Positions 43,352 through 54,627 of a stretch of 64,000 nucleotides of DNA are shown here, piece by piece (the stretch's first letter is position 1; each line of letters starts with the position of its first letter). The stretch spans positions 9,466,716 to 9,530,715 of the forward strand of contig CP053163.1 in NCBI GenBank assembly GCA_014607495.2. The letters are read 5' to 3'. Below the pieces are notes generated by a model. That model was not told the origin of the DNA, made no database searches, and saw only the letters and a program-made list of their open reading frames with translations. The translations under genes were made by a program, and so were the position numbers. Origin of the DNA: Carposina sasakii. Its lineage: Eukaryota; Arthropoda; Insecta; Lepidoptera; Carposinidae.

Positions 43352-46300
43352 ATATTCCATTGTATTCTTACCAAATTTCGGAATTTAAAAAATCCGAGTT
43401 TCTTTGTGATCTCTAGTATTGAAATTGGCCGTAAGACGAATCTAATGATACGTCTCAAGCTCAAATGCAACCAGCCGAGGCTCAAGACCGTACTAAAGAA
43501 ATATAATATACATACATACATAGGTACACTCGAAAACATAACGCTCCTTTTTGGCGCAGTCGTTAACACCAACTACACTTCAATGTCACTTTAATCATAA
43601 AACAAATTTTATTTTATTTATTTATTTCTTACACGCTACACATTACAATTCCATTTTCTCACTAATTGGATACATTTGATCACGTCTGTCTTGAGATAAT
43701 ATTTTCAACTGAAATTCTAAGAGACTTTCTACATTCACTTAATAATATAGTGTATATGAGTAGGTTATAGATAAAGTACCTATCATATTACTCTGTCATA
43801 TTAATGTTATACGTCGGAGAAAATTTATGACGTTTATTATTATCCTCCGCATTTAAAAATAGGACCGTAGATCATTTCACAAATTACTCTAATAATATCT
43901 GAGGACAATAGACCGAGAGCTAGGACAAAAATGTACACACAAAGCTAAGTTCCTTTACCTTTCTGAGTGGCGGATAATGCTCACAGGTGGGGGGAGTATA
44001 AGCCAGTTTAGGCCCCCCATACCTCCCGAAGCCCCCTCTAACAACAAAACAATGTCCCGTTATGTCTCCCCAGCGAATACCTACCAGAAAATATAATGCT
44101 CGTAAATGTACCGAAATTTTTACGTATCCTTTTTCTGTATTGTGTGTGACGATGAAAAAATTAAGTGGCCTTATGATAAACAGTAATGGGGCCCAGAAAC
44201 CTCTTTTGTGAAATGAAAGTTCGGATTGTTGAGCTGTAGGGATTTCGGAATAAAATTTGTTCTGCGTTTACATTTAAAAGCTTTTAATACACATTACTAG
44301 TTCATCTTTAGGGTACGTGCCTTGAATTTTTTGCTGGTGAAAGTGCTTTTTGTTTTTATTTTTAGTTAGTTTGAACTTTATTTTATATGTAAGTTTAAAT
44401 GAGTTTTTGTGTATTGAAAACATACAACGTATTTCTGTATAATTTGCGCAGTTGAATATAGGTAATGATAATAATAATATTATTTTACATAGGTGTAATA
44501 CAAAACCAGTAACAACCCCGCTTCGCAAGGTAAGTTATATTTGTATATTCAATATAGACAACCGTACTCTTTCATCATTACAAAAGTATCAAGTATACTA
44601 ACAAGAAAGCTTTCAAAATATAATTAGAAACTTCAAACATATCTTCCTACATCAAAACTCGCAAACTTTACCTCATTACTCGCATCGTACTTATATTATA
44701 TACCTTGTTACAACATCTTAAACCAAACACAAATTCTAGCATGTCACAGATCTATATTTTGTGAGCAAACAATTTTGTTTCACACTAGCTACCACTAGTG
44801 TACGTGTTTGCACGAGTGGGAACTTTCGGCATACAAAATCTGTTTATATTTGAATGTGAACAAACACGCGTCTTCGAGCTGTTTACTTACTTGAAACTAA
44901 GGCAAATATTGTACACTGCGCTTGGTCTATATCACTGACATTTTAAAACTTCGAATAGGATTCGAAACACAAGTCTACGAGAAGCGGAGTCCGTTAGATT
45001 TTTGTGAGACATCAAGTAACAGAAATAGTGTCAAGGTTACCGTCAGATATAAAAGTACAATTTTCAACAATTATGTTTATGAGCGTACTTAACTTTTTTT
45101 CAAATCCATATAGTATTAAATTAATATACAAAACATCAATCAATTTTTTTTTTTTCATTTTGCTTAATGTATGACTAGCTCTAGATACAAGTGATTCAGA
45201 TTAACGTTTATTTTAATACATTAATGCATCATTTTTATCTTAGCCAAATACCAAACAAATATTTCAAGTTTTTAAGTTATATTAATTTCATATTAAAATT
45301 TATTGGTACCTACTCCTTTAATCTAAACATGCTATAATGAAAGTTAATTAAGAAGCTGGTATCAAACTCCTTTGATGTATATAAACTCATGGAAATTATT
45401 TGGAATGTTTATAATTTACCCTATTTTCCCAATCTACTCACAAATGGTAATCCTCATTCGACATCCACTTTCATCTTTGTTTTAGATACATAACTATAGA
45501 TTTAAGTTATTTTAGTTTGTTTTTTTTTTAACCTTTTATTTCTAGAAAAATTTGTACCTCATAAATGGTTACATTTTATATTGAATACTACAGTTGTCTA
45601 TTTAAATATAATTAATCATTTACGCATATTTATTTATCTTTTTTGCGCAAAAAATTAGCACTGCCATACAACGTGGCAACGCTGCCAGCATTCTGGGCAC
45701 CTTCCCGGTAGAAGGCAACTTTGTAAATATATTTTATTTCGTGTGGATTAAATTAGTTTTTAGTTTTATATAATGTAGTTAGTGTTTGTAATAACGTAAT
45801 TATTTATATTTTGTGTATTGTTTGAATTGTATATTTAAATGTAATAAAACAAGTTATATCCATATTTATTATTATTATATCAACAAATATATTCAAATAA
45901 AAACTACAAAATGTACATATTATAACGAATAAAAATGTTAAAATCAACAATATTATTTACTTGTGTATTTTGTAGATGTTTTTATTGGTTTATTCATATT
46001 TGTAGTAAAATAACTCACTGTATATTTAATAACATTTATTCATATTATTCCTTCGCCATCCAGGCTTCCCCCTTTACTCGTATAAATACAACTATACACA
46101 TATTATGTACACGATAATTATATATTTCATCCCATACTGTGCGGAGTTATCATCGTAAGCTTCTGTTATGTACAATAGCCAAATCATGCGGGTTTTTAAG
46201 GAACTAATCAAGCTAAATGAAGCAGTGTCAAAGCTACCAAGACACTAGCGCCTTTGTGAGGGGACTTTGTAACTGAACCGAAGCGTAATGTTATTTGCAC

Positions 46301-46554
46301 TGGAAACAGGATTCGAACTTGGCTACTTGCCCGCTCAACGGCTAGCCCCACCATCGGTGCCAAAACGGCTAAGTGTTAGTTTTTGCACTTAAACTTAATA
46401 ATATCAAGCATTTCTGTTTTCTAAAATTCAGTCAGAATGTCCATATACATACATTGAAATCTTGAGCTTTGGCTTTGGAAATCATATGAACACAAAGTGC
46501 AAGTTATTTATCCTACCGATATTAATAACGTTGAAGTTATATTATAAAATATAA
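43352..46554. other. Long AT-rich stretch without recognised gene
   Basis: No frame above 84 codons and none with a motif. 45660-45780 (GCCAGCATTCTGGGCACC, TTCCCGGTAGAAGGCAAC) followed by T-rich DNA may be the 3' end of an old retroelement, but I cannot name it. Confidence 0.4.
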
Positions 46555-46800
46555 ATAAATAAATATTTACACATTACACAACACATTAACCTAGTCACAC
46601 ATTAAGATCCATAAGATCTTGTGTCGTGGGTACTAAGCAACGGTATATACTCGTAAGTACATAGATAAGTATAGAAACAATCATGACTCGGAAACAAACA
46701 TCGATATTCATCATATCAATGTTTGCACCTACCGGGATTCGAACCCAGGACCTGTGGTGTCGCATGCAGGGTTACTACCTACTAGACCAATCGGCCGTCA
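46555..46800 (-). mobile_element. SINE-1, full-length, with TACGAGTA scar
   Basis: Complement of SINE-1 from ACAACACATTAACCTAGTC to CTAGACCAATCGGCCGTC. B box inverse GGGATTCGAACCC is intact. Confidence 0.87.
46648..46655. other. TACGAGTA insertion scar in SINE-1
   Basis: GGTATATACTCGTAAGTACA here, GGTATATAAATACA at 38655. Six bases gained. Confidence 0.8.
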
Positions 46801-47431
46801 TATATTTATTCCGGTTTTTCGATATTAAGAGCTTCAGAAACACAAATGAGTTCATAACTTTCTAATTAACAAATATTTACATTTCCATAAGTACTATTCT
46901 ATTCTTTATTGTACACAAACATTTTATATAGAAAAACATTTTACATTTACAATGTACAAAGGCGTGCTTATCCCTATAAGAAATTTCTTCCAGAATACCA
47001 CTTGAGATAGCGAAAGTTGAGTGAAAAAGGTAGATTGTATGTGTACACAATACCAAATAAATATACTTACATAAACCTACATAATATCAATATACCTAAA
47101 TAATAATACATATCTACATATAAGGTACCTATCGCGGTATCAATCGTAAGTTTTTTCCTGGGAAATCCATTCAAAGACCGTTGTTGTTTGCGGACTACAT
47201 TGTAATCAATAAGGAAAGCAACAATTAACAAATTCATACATCTCAAATGTTTTGCCTAAACGTTCGACTGTCGGATCAGCGCATAGCCTAACGAACACCT
47301 GAAACTTCGAGGGAGGGTTCTTTGTATGACATAGGCTTCTGATGTGAAGAATTTACCGAAACTCTAAAGGAACGAAAATTCTAAAGTTTACACGGACGGA
47401 TTCGTTGGCTACTAAGAAATAAAATAATATA
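46801..47431. other. No recognised gene
   Basis: No repeat match or coding signal seen. Confidence 0.35.
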
Positions 47432-48275
47432 CAGGGTGTTGGTGACAGCCAGGCAAATATTGATAACATGACTTCAGACAATGATTCTGAGGCGGAAAAC
47501 ACTGAAAATTTTCCGTATTTTTTTTTCATATTTTCTGCAAAAAAATAGTTTAGTTCGTTTAATAGAGCCTTAGATATTGACATTAAAATAAATTATCAAA
47601 CAAAAGATAATTTCCAAAAAAAAAGTTGCCCTCATAAAAGTTCAAATAACTGATAAACCCTAATGGAGAGTCACAAGTGATACAAAAAACAGCAATGTGT
47701 CATACAATAACCAATAAGTCCGTTTAATTAGTCACAGGATCACCCGATACAACTGGCGCGGAGAGCAAAGATAACTGATAATTAAATAGTTTTATTTAGT
47801 CGTAGTTACACAAAGAATATACTTACTCTCAAATAACCACCCCGACATAAACAACGCCCGTCTCCCCGAGATTTTCAAGCCATAGATTTCCCTATACCGT
47901 CTCACAGACGTTGGCGGTCCGCTGTTTATTACCGTTTTAATTGGCAATAAGGGTTACTGGAGCCGAACTAATGCGTCAATGTACGACGTACCACTCGGAG
48001 AGACGGCCGTGAATTTATGTAGTGTACAGGTCTATGTAAGTCATATTGTGATATTATTTGGATAATAATTTCAACAAACCTAAAACTGTTAGTTAATTTT
48101 GCTTGATGTGTAAAAAGTTTTAGTAAATACCTATATAAGTCGTACCAAAAGTTTACATAAAAAATTAGTCAGAAAATTTTGGAATTTTCCTGCGAAAATT
48201 TTTACTCTTTTTCGCCTCAGAATCATGGTCTGAAGTCACCATATCAATATTTGCCTGGCTGTCACACACACCCTG
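47432..48275. mobile_element. TIR element (family F), long copy (844 bp)
   Basis: Left CAGGGTGTTGGTGACAGCC extends as an inverted repeat for ~85 bp (CAGGCAAATATTGATAACAT, GATTCTGAGGCGGAAAA) against 48190-48275. TA at the left flank. The middle (47800-48170) is not shared with the short copy and could be an insertion. No transposase frame. Confidence 0.82.
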
Positions 48276-48753
48276 TTTATGTTGAAAAACTTGCTACTAT
48301 AATTTTATAAGCCTTATGGGAACATACTTACGTCCGAGACATTCATTATGTCCGAGACACAAAAATGTCTCGGACATTCACACAACGTGTGCTCTTGGGT
48401 GTGGAACGCAACCATGTTAAAGAAAACTAGTACACTAGTGGACCAGAATAATCGAAATAAAATTATATCGTTTCTGCAATTAATATTATACATCAAGGTA
48501 TATAAACTAGCTTTTTTAACTTATTGAGTCCCACGTGGTAAAGGGTGAGCCTACCCCCGCTTTTCGGGCACAAATAAAACAATCTAGCGACCGGTAACGA
48601 ATCTAATAGGAAATGTTTTCGTGCCGTTCTAAATAGGTTTCAAAAGCTATTTAGCGTCAGAGCCTCGTTCGTTAAATAGCAGGGTGCACCACTCACGAGC
48701 AGGTGAGGTCGACTTTGGGTCCTAAGATATAAGTCGAACCCACTTACATACTG
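48276..48753. other. No recognised gene
   Basis: Contains the perfect hairpin at 48349-48376 and otherwise no signal. Confidence 0.4.
48349..48376. repeat. Perfect 11-bp hairpin
   Basis: TGTCCGAGACA, loop CAAAAA, TGTCTCGGACA. A third partial arm (CGTCCGAGACATTC) lies just upstream at 48331. Confidence 0.85.
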
Positions 48754-49032
48754 GGGGCCAATTCTCGAACAGTCTTTACCGGAACGAAGCCGAAATGGAA
48801 CCGTTGTAGACGCTCAGAACAAAGCAATAAGTAGTTTATGCTGACGTAATTAGACACATTTTAGCACGAGACAGATATTTGTTTTTATTCTGTCATACTC
48901 GCGACCGATGGATGCTAAAATATACTCGTATGTTATTAATCAAGCGGTAAGTATATATTGCTTCGCACCGCGTTTCGTTAACGGTTCGTTAGTGGATGCA
49001 TTTCGGCTCAAAAATTTTCGAGAATTGTCCCC
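48754..49032. mobile_element. Harbinger-like MITE (family E), copy 2
   Basis: GGGGCCAATTCTCGAACAG to TTTTCGAGAATTGTCCCC between CTG targets (48751-48753, 49033-49035). It aligns along its whole length with 35531-35789 and is ~20 bp longer in the middle. Confidence 0.78.
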
Positions 49033-49534
49033 CTGATAGCCCTTAGTTAATAATCTGACACAAGCATGATTTGAGCCAGAGTGCCATATCTGTTGCAAAA
49101 ATAAACTACTTATATAACTGAACTGTGACGTAGCGGACGCCCAAATATCACAAGCATCGTGTATGCGCATAATATTACCTGTTTTGGCAGATTTCGTGCG
49201 CCTGCAACGGTCTTGTGCACGCTAAAAACAGTCTACTGGGACGGCTTAAAGTTCAAAATTCATGGCAATAGTAGCAGCTTTAACATTGTTTGTTTGCTGG
49301 CAGATTGTTATGTGCAAGACGTCTGGTATAAGCATTTGAAATATTTCCGCAGAATTATAGTTACATACAATCCTTAACATTGCGAATGCTTAGCATTGTG
49401 ATCATCTTCTGATATTTATGTACTCGTACTTTTGATATAATTTTATAAATGTTTTCAGTTACTTACATTATTATTAGCACTGCAATACATTAAAGTAATT
49501 AAGTGAAAAGTCAACATATACGAGTATAACCAGT
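49033..49534. other. No recognised gene
   Basis: Short frames at 48940-49377 overlap the MITE edge. Two TACGAGTA words (49421, 49519). Confidence 0.4.
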
Positions 49535-49605
49535 TGGTGCAAACGTCGATATTCATCATACGAGTATCTATGCGATTTGTACCTAACGAGATTTGAACTC
49601 ATCCA
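49535..49605 (-). mobile_element. SINE-1 fragment with TACGAGTA scar
   Basis: GCAAACGTCGATATTCATCATA then CGAGTATCTATG and GTACCTAACGAGATTTGAAC, the inverse of the T-arm and body. Intact copies read ATTCATCATATCAATG (46706-46721), so six bases are inserted at 49559-49566. Confidence 0.65.
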
Positions 49606-50894
49606 TAAACATATAGTAAAAAATATTTTTGCAATATATGTTTCGCCACCCCTAAGATTTATTATACCTACCACTCTTATTATGTACGAAAAATTTCAGC
49701 CCCCTATCGTATATACAAGAGGGTGCTCATCGAACCAGAAGTTTTAGTCACAGATAGGAGTTGTAATGACCTCTAAAGTGACCAGTATGCAAACCATAGA
49801 ACTCTATAGCGGTGTTCACAATTTCCCTTACGTATCTGATTTACGCAATAAAGGTTCCACGCGAACTTTAATGGGTCTTTGTTATTGTATTTATTTATTA
49901 TTGTGTTATTGAACATCAATTATAGGGCGAAATTGTGATAATGTGGGTTTGTAGACCATCATTACAGGGCTGTAGTAATATAGTGAGCGCAAAAACTCTA
50001 AAACAGAGCAATATTGGAATGTAGCTGAGTTTTAAAATACCTTTAGATAACTCAATTGCCCTAAAAAAAATCATCTTTTTTTTCTAGTAGATGAACACAT
50101 TTTTTAACACTGATTCACTTCATAGTCTACTAAATAAGTATCAAATATGTTAATAAACCTGTTTAACAATTAATTTTCACTATATTGACTAATTTAAATA
50201 CGAAATTTATCTGTAACAAAAAATAAAAATTGAGCATTTTACACAAAAAATCAAAAACAACACTTGGTTGAGCACCCTGTTCTACTTACGAGTATGCTAT
50301 CTCACTGATATTTTACTATGTCATTACTATAAATACATGTAACAAAATAACGGGGTGGCTAAAATAAAATAATAATAAAAAAATTTTGGACCACCCTAAT
50401 AGGTATATTTAGATCTATATTTAGATTCACCGCACGAGCTCTATTTTGAGTTTCAAAGGTGATTGTAATATATAAAATTTCCGAAACATACAAATGAGAA
50501 AAGGTATATTTTTGGTACACATGAATATTAACTCGCAAAACTCTATAGTCCATTTATTAAATTACATTTTCCTTTGTGTGTTTGTGTGAATGTATAAATA
50601 AGTATTTTACGTAAAAGGGAGAATAGTCAAGTGCTGCTACGAGTACCTTTGCCAACAAGAAGGGTTTTATTTAATTTTTTCGTGTTATATCACAGGAGTT
50701 TCTAAGAAAGTTTTTTTCTTTTGTAAATAACATCGATTCAGACGCGTTTATTAATGTTTTATTTTAACGAAGTTAATAATATTGAGTGGTGAATATTAGC
50801 TTTCACTGCCTCCTCTTTAAAATATATTTTTCTCTGATTCTACTTTGGTTCTATTCATTTAGGTAAAAATAACAATATTTTGATTTGAATCATT
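49606..50894. other. No recognised gene
   Basis: Strongly AT-rich, with three TACGAGTA words in or near it (49559, 50287, 50638). Confidence 0.4.
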
Positions 50895-50992
50895 TACATT
50901 ATAAAATTATTAATAAAGAGATGGAAAAAATTCTTCATCCGAGTGGGAATCGAACCCAAGCTCTAACCACTGAGCTACCGGGTCAATTACAT
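50895..50992 (-). mobile_element. tRNA-like SINE-4, copy 3
   Basis: Minus strand: GACCCGGTAGCTCAGTGGTT, then directly GGGTTCGATTCCCACTCGG: the anticodon arm is deleted. Tail GAAGAATTTTTTCCATCTC then TTTATTAATAATTTTATAAT. Confidence 0.75.
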
Positions 50993-51593
50993 TACAAAAG
51001 TGCGAAAATATTTTAATTCAACTTAAATAATAATACCAAGTTAAAAAAAGTCTAAAACTAAGTTAGCAAAGTTTCGAACTCGGGTAGCCCATTCCAGGTG
51101 TCGCTCCTGATTGTACTTGAATTGAGTTTGTGTTGCTGATTTTCTGTTTTGTTTGTTATTCGAAACCCCCCATTCTCCCAACGTATAATGGGGGAGTTGG
51201 GAACTAGTTCGAGAGTTTGTGTTGACGCGGCGATAAATTTTAATTACGATAATTTTAACTAGTTCATTGCTTTGCATTTTGTTCTGAAGGTAAATTATTT
51301 ATGTTTTTTAGCCCCACACAAAAAAACTGTCGGCAACTCAATTATATTAGGTATTTTTATCAAGAGTAAAATAAAAAATAGAAATTTAACATTCAATTAT
51401 AAAAAAAAATCATTTGAGGTAATCTTATCTCCGTTTCATTTTATAGTAAATTAAAAAATATCTCTTATCTTAAAAGAAATTTTACGTTCATATAATTTAC
51501 ACCCACTCCGAACAGTGTTTAGTTGAAGCTTATCTTACAAAATATAATATGAAACAACGTGCTTATTACAGATTTCTAGTTGAGGATTAGAAC
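50993..51593. other. No recognised gene
   Basis: 51165-51205 has a small near-palindrome (CCCCCCATTCTCCCAACG / CGTATAATGGGGGAGTTGGG). Nothing coding. Confidence 0.4.
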
Positions 51594-52157
51594 GTGCTGA
51601 GCTTTGAGAGCTTAATATTGTACTTTATTGTGAACCTAGGCGTCCTATCCAAGGTTAGGCGGTATTTTACTCCACAGCAACTATTGGCGCTATATAAAGC
51701 GCCAGTTCACCCTTGTATGGAGTACTGCTGCCACCTTTGGGATGGATCAGCTAAATATCAGCTAGCCGCACTGGACTCGGTGGAAAAACGGGCAATAAAA
51801 CTTATTGGAGATGAAACCGTAGCAAATTCGAAACTCCAGGACCTGACCCACCGCCGTAAAATTGCTGCCTTGTCAGTGTTTTACAGGATACACTTTGGAG
51901 AGTGTGCGTGGGAACTTCACAATGCAGTTCCACCAGCCCCTTTTCACCCTCGGGATACTAGACGCAGACTAGCGTATCACCCTTATGTTGTTGATATCCC
52001 ACCCATCCGCACCAAACGTTATGCTAACTCATTTGTAATGCGAACAGCTAAGGAGTGGAATGCACTTCCTGCCGATGTATTACCCGAGCACTACAACATT
52101 GGTCTCTTCAAAGCTAGAGTGAATATGCACTTTCTAGGCAAACATGTACCACTCTAG
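51594..52157 (+). pseudogene. Reverse transcriptase C-terminus of a Jockey/CR1-group LINE (187 codons)
   Basis: Family-like sequence begins near residue 15: LGVLSKVRRYFTPQQLLALY, KAPVHPCMEYCCHLWDGSAK, YQLAALDSVEKRAIKLIGD, HRRKIAALSVFYRIHFGEC, TKRYANSFVMRTAKEWNALP and LFKARVNMHFLGKHVPL at the end. This is the post-catalytic thumb/C-terminal region of LINE ORF2; the YxDD box and the endonuclease lie upstream in an intact element and are absent. The first ~14 codons are probably flanking DNA, so the methionine is accidental. It is uninterrupted for about 170 codons and hence relatively young. The clade cannot be settled without a search. Confidence 0.87.
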
Positions 52158-52240
52158 GCCGCATCTTGCTTAACATCAGGCACGATGATGGTCAAATTTT
52201 TGCTTAGCTAATTGTAAAAAAAAACCTTACAATAAACCTG
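51630..52240 (+). mobile_element. 5'-truncated Jockey/CR1-group LINE with 3' UTR
   Basis: ORF remnant plus a short 3' UTR (GCATCTTGCTTAACATCAGG, TTTGCTTAGCTAATTGTA) ending in an A-run and AATAAA at about 52215-52237. No clear target duplication seen. Confidence 0.8.
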
Positions 52241-52872
52241 GATACCTACTATTAATATTCGCAGATTTTGATAAGATACACAAAAACAGTATTAGAATTA
52301 TATACTCAATCCAAGTCGAAATTTTTTCCATTACTGCTCTCTGGATATTCTGGATATCCAGGGAATAATAATAAATTAATAAGATGCTTTTAATGTCTTC
52401 TATTTTAATTTATTTCAAAACAAATCCCTAGGAGTAATTTTATTTTTAATTCTTGGCATTACGACGACTCTTGGCAACATCTTTAGGTAATTTTATTAAT
52501 AATTTAGCATAACTGACCAGAAATGTTAAAACTTTGAGTTAGTACAGTATTAAATCGAAGAGGCCATCTATAGGTGACATTGCTACAGTAATAGTATGTC
52601 GCCTCATAGCCTCAATTTTGCTTAGTGTACTTGCCGCAGTAGCTTAAGCTGACCAACAGGCATTTAGTACTCCAAACATCGAGCTAATGGAATTGCTTCC
52701 GAGTTTACCACTAGAACTCTACTAGGAGAATGTTTATGCTACGTTAGGTAAACAGAATATAGTATACTATATATACCTACATATATAAACGTGTTACGGG
52801 AATGTTAAAATGTTTGGATAATCCTTTAAAGATCAATAAAAGTTTATCAAAAAAAAGATAACATAGACACGT
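52241..52872. other. No recognised gene
   Basis: 52330-52370 has CTGGATATTCTGGATATCCAG, a small palindrome. No coding signal. Confidence 0.4.
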
Positions 52873-53098
52873 TAAAGCCTCGAGCACACCAGACGCGTAT
52901 GCATACACGTAAGCGTAGACGTACACGAACCTTAGAGTTGTAGGTAATGTATGGAACTGTGTAGGCACGGGCAGACCAGATGCGTATGCGTAGACGTAAG
53001 CATATACGTCAAGCGGTGTATCCTGTCTTATACAGTTCCATACATCACAACTAAGAGGTACGTGTACGCATACGCAACCGGTGTGCTCGAGGCTTTAA
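52873..53098. repeat. CpG-rich palindromic repeat (family D), full copy
   Basis: TTAAAGCCTCGAGCACACC and GGTGTGCTCGAGGCTTTAA are perfect inverted ends. The interior has ATGGAACTGTGTAGGCACGG and GCGTATGCGTAGACGTAAGC. The TTAA at both tips could be target (piggyBac-type) or part of the TIR. Confidence 0.82.
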
Positions 53099-53751
53099 CG
53101 TTTCGGGAGGCAGATGTAATACCAGTGATAAGTTGCCAGCTTATCGCCTGGGATAATGCCCGAGATCCTTAATCGAGTCTAACGACAAGCACAGAAGAAG
53201 ATGCAGCTGATGTATTCTTTTGAAGCCCCTCAGCATAGCCATGGTTTACATATCAGAATAATGCAGTTATTATACGTACCTACTATTCTAGTGAACTAAG
53301 TAAGTAGCATCCGTTAATAATACATGTGAAGAGGAAAGGAATCGTTCTTTTATTTTAACAATAAACATGTTTAAAAGGATATCCAATAAGCTATAGGTAT
53401 ATAATTTACTGCTATTTATAGAAAATAAATCCAATTGGCTTTAAATCATTTACTTTTTCCAGAACGTTCGATCGTACGATCCAAATGGTCTCATAAAGGA
53501 CAATTGGTGAATTTAATGAGTAAATGGCCCTTCGATCCTGTTTGAGGACCAATTTAATTTGATAGTCCTGTGATTGAAGTATTTAAATGTTTTCATTAAA
53601 AGTAAATGTACTTTTTAAATTTGATTGTACAGGAAGACAAGCGGTCTTTAAAGGACAGAATTTTATTAGAATAGTTTAAGTACATACGTTTGAAACGATA
53701 CGGCCTGGCGTCTGTAATATACTTAGTTAATAATATAAGCTATCTATTATA
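53099..53751. other. No recognised gene
   Basis: 53200-53240 (GATGTATTCTTTTGAAGCCC) resembles words at 39575 and 58620. No frame. Confidence 0.35.
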
Positions 53752-54095
53752 TGGAGGTGATAGCCCAGTGGTTAACACGTGCGCCTTCCAAGCGGGAGGC
53801 GTAAGTTCGATCCCAGGCACGGGCCTGTACCACTGAATTTATTTAATGTACAGATTTTAATGTTGTAAAATTGTCACTTAGATCGTGCCTCGGAAAGCAC
53901 GTAAAACTGTTGATTCTGCGCCTGATCTCTCTCCAGTCGTGTCGGCTTTCCGTCCCATCGGACTATGAGAGTGAGAGAATAGAGAGTGCATCTATGTCTG
54001 CGCACACACTCGTGCACTATAATATCTCCTGCGTACCTGGCTAATCTCCGTAGAGATTGGCCGCCTTGGCCGAAATACGGTCGTGAGATCTTATT
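53752..54095 (+). mobile_element. SINE-2, best copy (tRNA-derived)
   Basis: A box TAGCCCAGTGG, B box AGTTCGATCCC, then GGCACGGGCCTGTACCAC, GTACAGATTTTAATGTTG, CTCGGAAAGCACGTAAAAC, GTCGGCTTTCCGTCCCATCG and AGAGATTGGCCGCCTTGGCC. The 129-codon minus frame at 53874-54263 is its shadow. Seven other whole or partial copies lie in the window. Confidence 0.87.
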
Positions 54096-54367
54096 ATTAG
54101 ATGGGGGTCTGCTGATGCGAGGCTTCATTAGTCGAATAAGGAACTCGGGCATCCTCCCAGATGCTAAGCTAGCAACTTGTTTCTGAGAATTTGCGTCTGT
54201 ATCTGCTATGCTAAATGTTACTGTGGACTCTGTTTTTTGTTCTACTCCATTTGGTGAATACAACCAAGTGTCGTATCTGCCTCCAAATGCGTATACAGCA
54301 GTCCTATAATTAATTTATCAATGGGAGTATTGCATATAAAGGTCCAGAGTAAATTCGAGATATTACA

Positions 54368-54627
54368 CAGGGTGTAACAAAAAGGGTATGTTAAGCGAAA
54401 AGCTATGTAAATAGCCCACTGTAGAGAACCTGTCCACAAAATTTGAGATCCGAAATCACATGTTTATTTTTCCCGATAGTGTGGAGAATTTTTAAATATC
54501 TCAGGAATTTTCATACAATCTTGAAAAATAAGAATGTGATTTCGAGTCTCAAATTTTGGAAATAGATTCTCTATTGTAGGCTACTTACATAGCTTTTCGC
54601 TTAACATACCCTTTTTGTTACACCCTG
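54368..54627. mobile_element. MITE B, copy 5, full-length palindrome
   Basis: CAGGGTGTAACAAAAAGGG to CCCTTTTTGTTACACCCTG. The arms pair over ~110 bp with a handful of mismatches. Closest relative of copy 3. Confidence 0.9.

Noticed and set aside
53874..54263. 129-codon minus-strand frame
   Set aside because: It is the complement of a SINE-2 copy and would recur wherever that SINE is intact.
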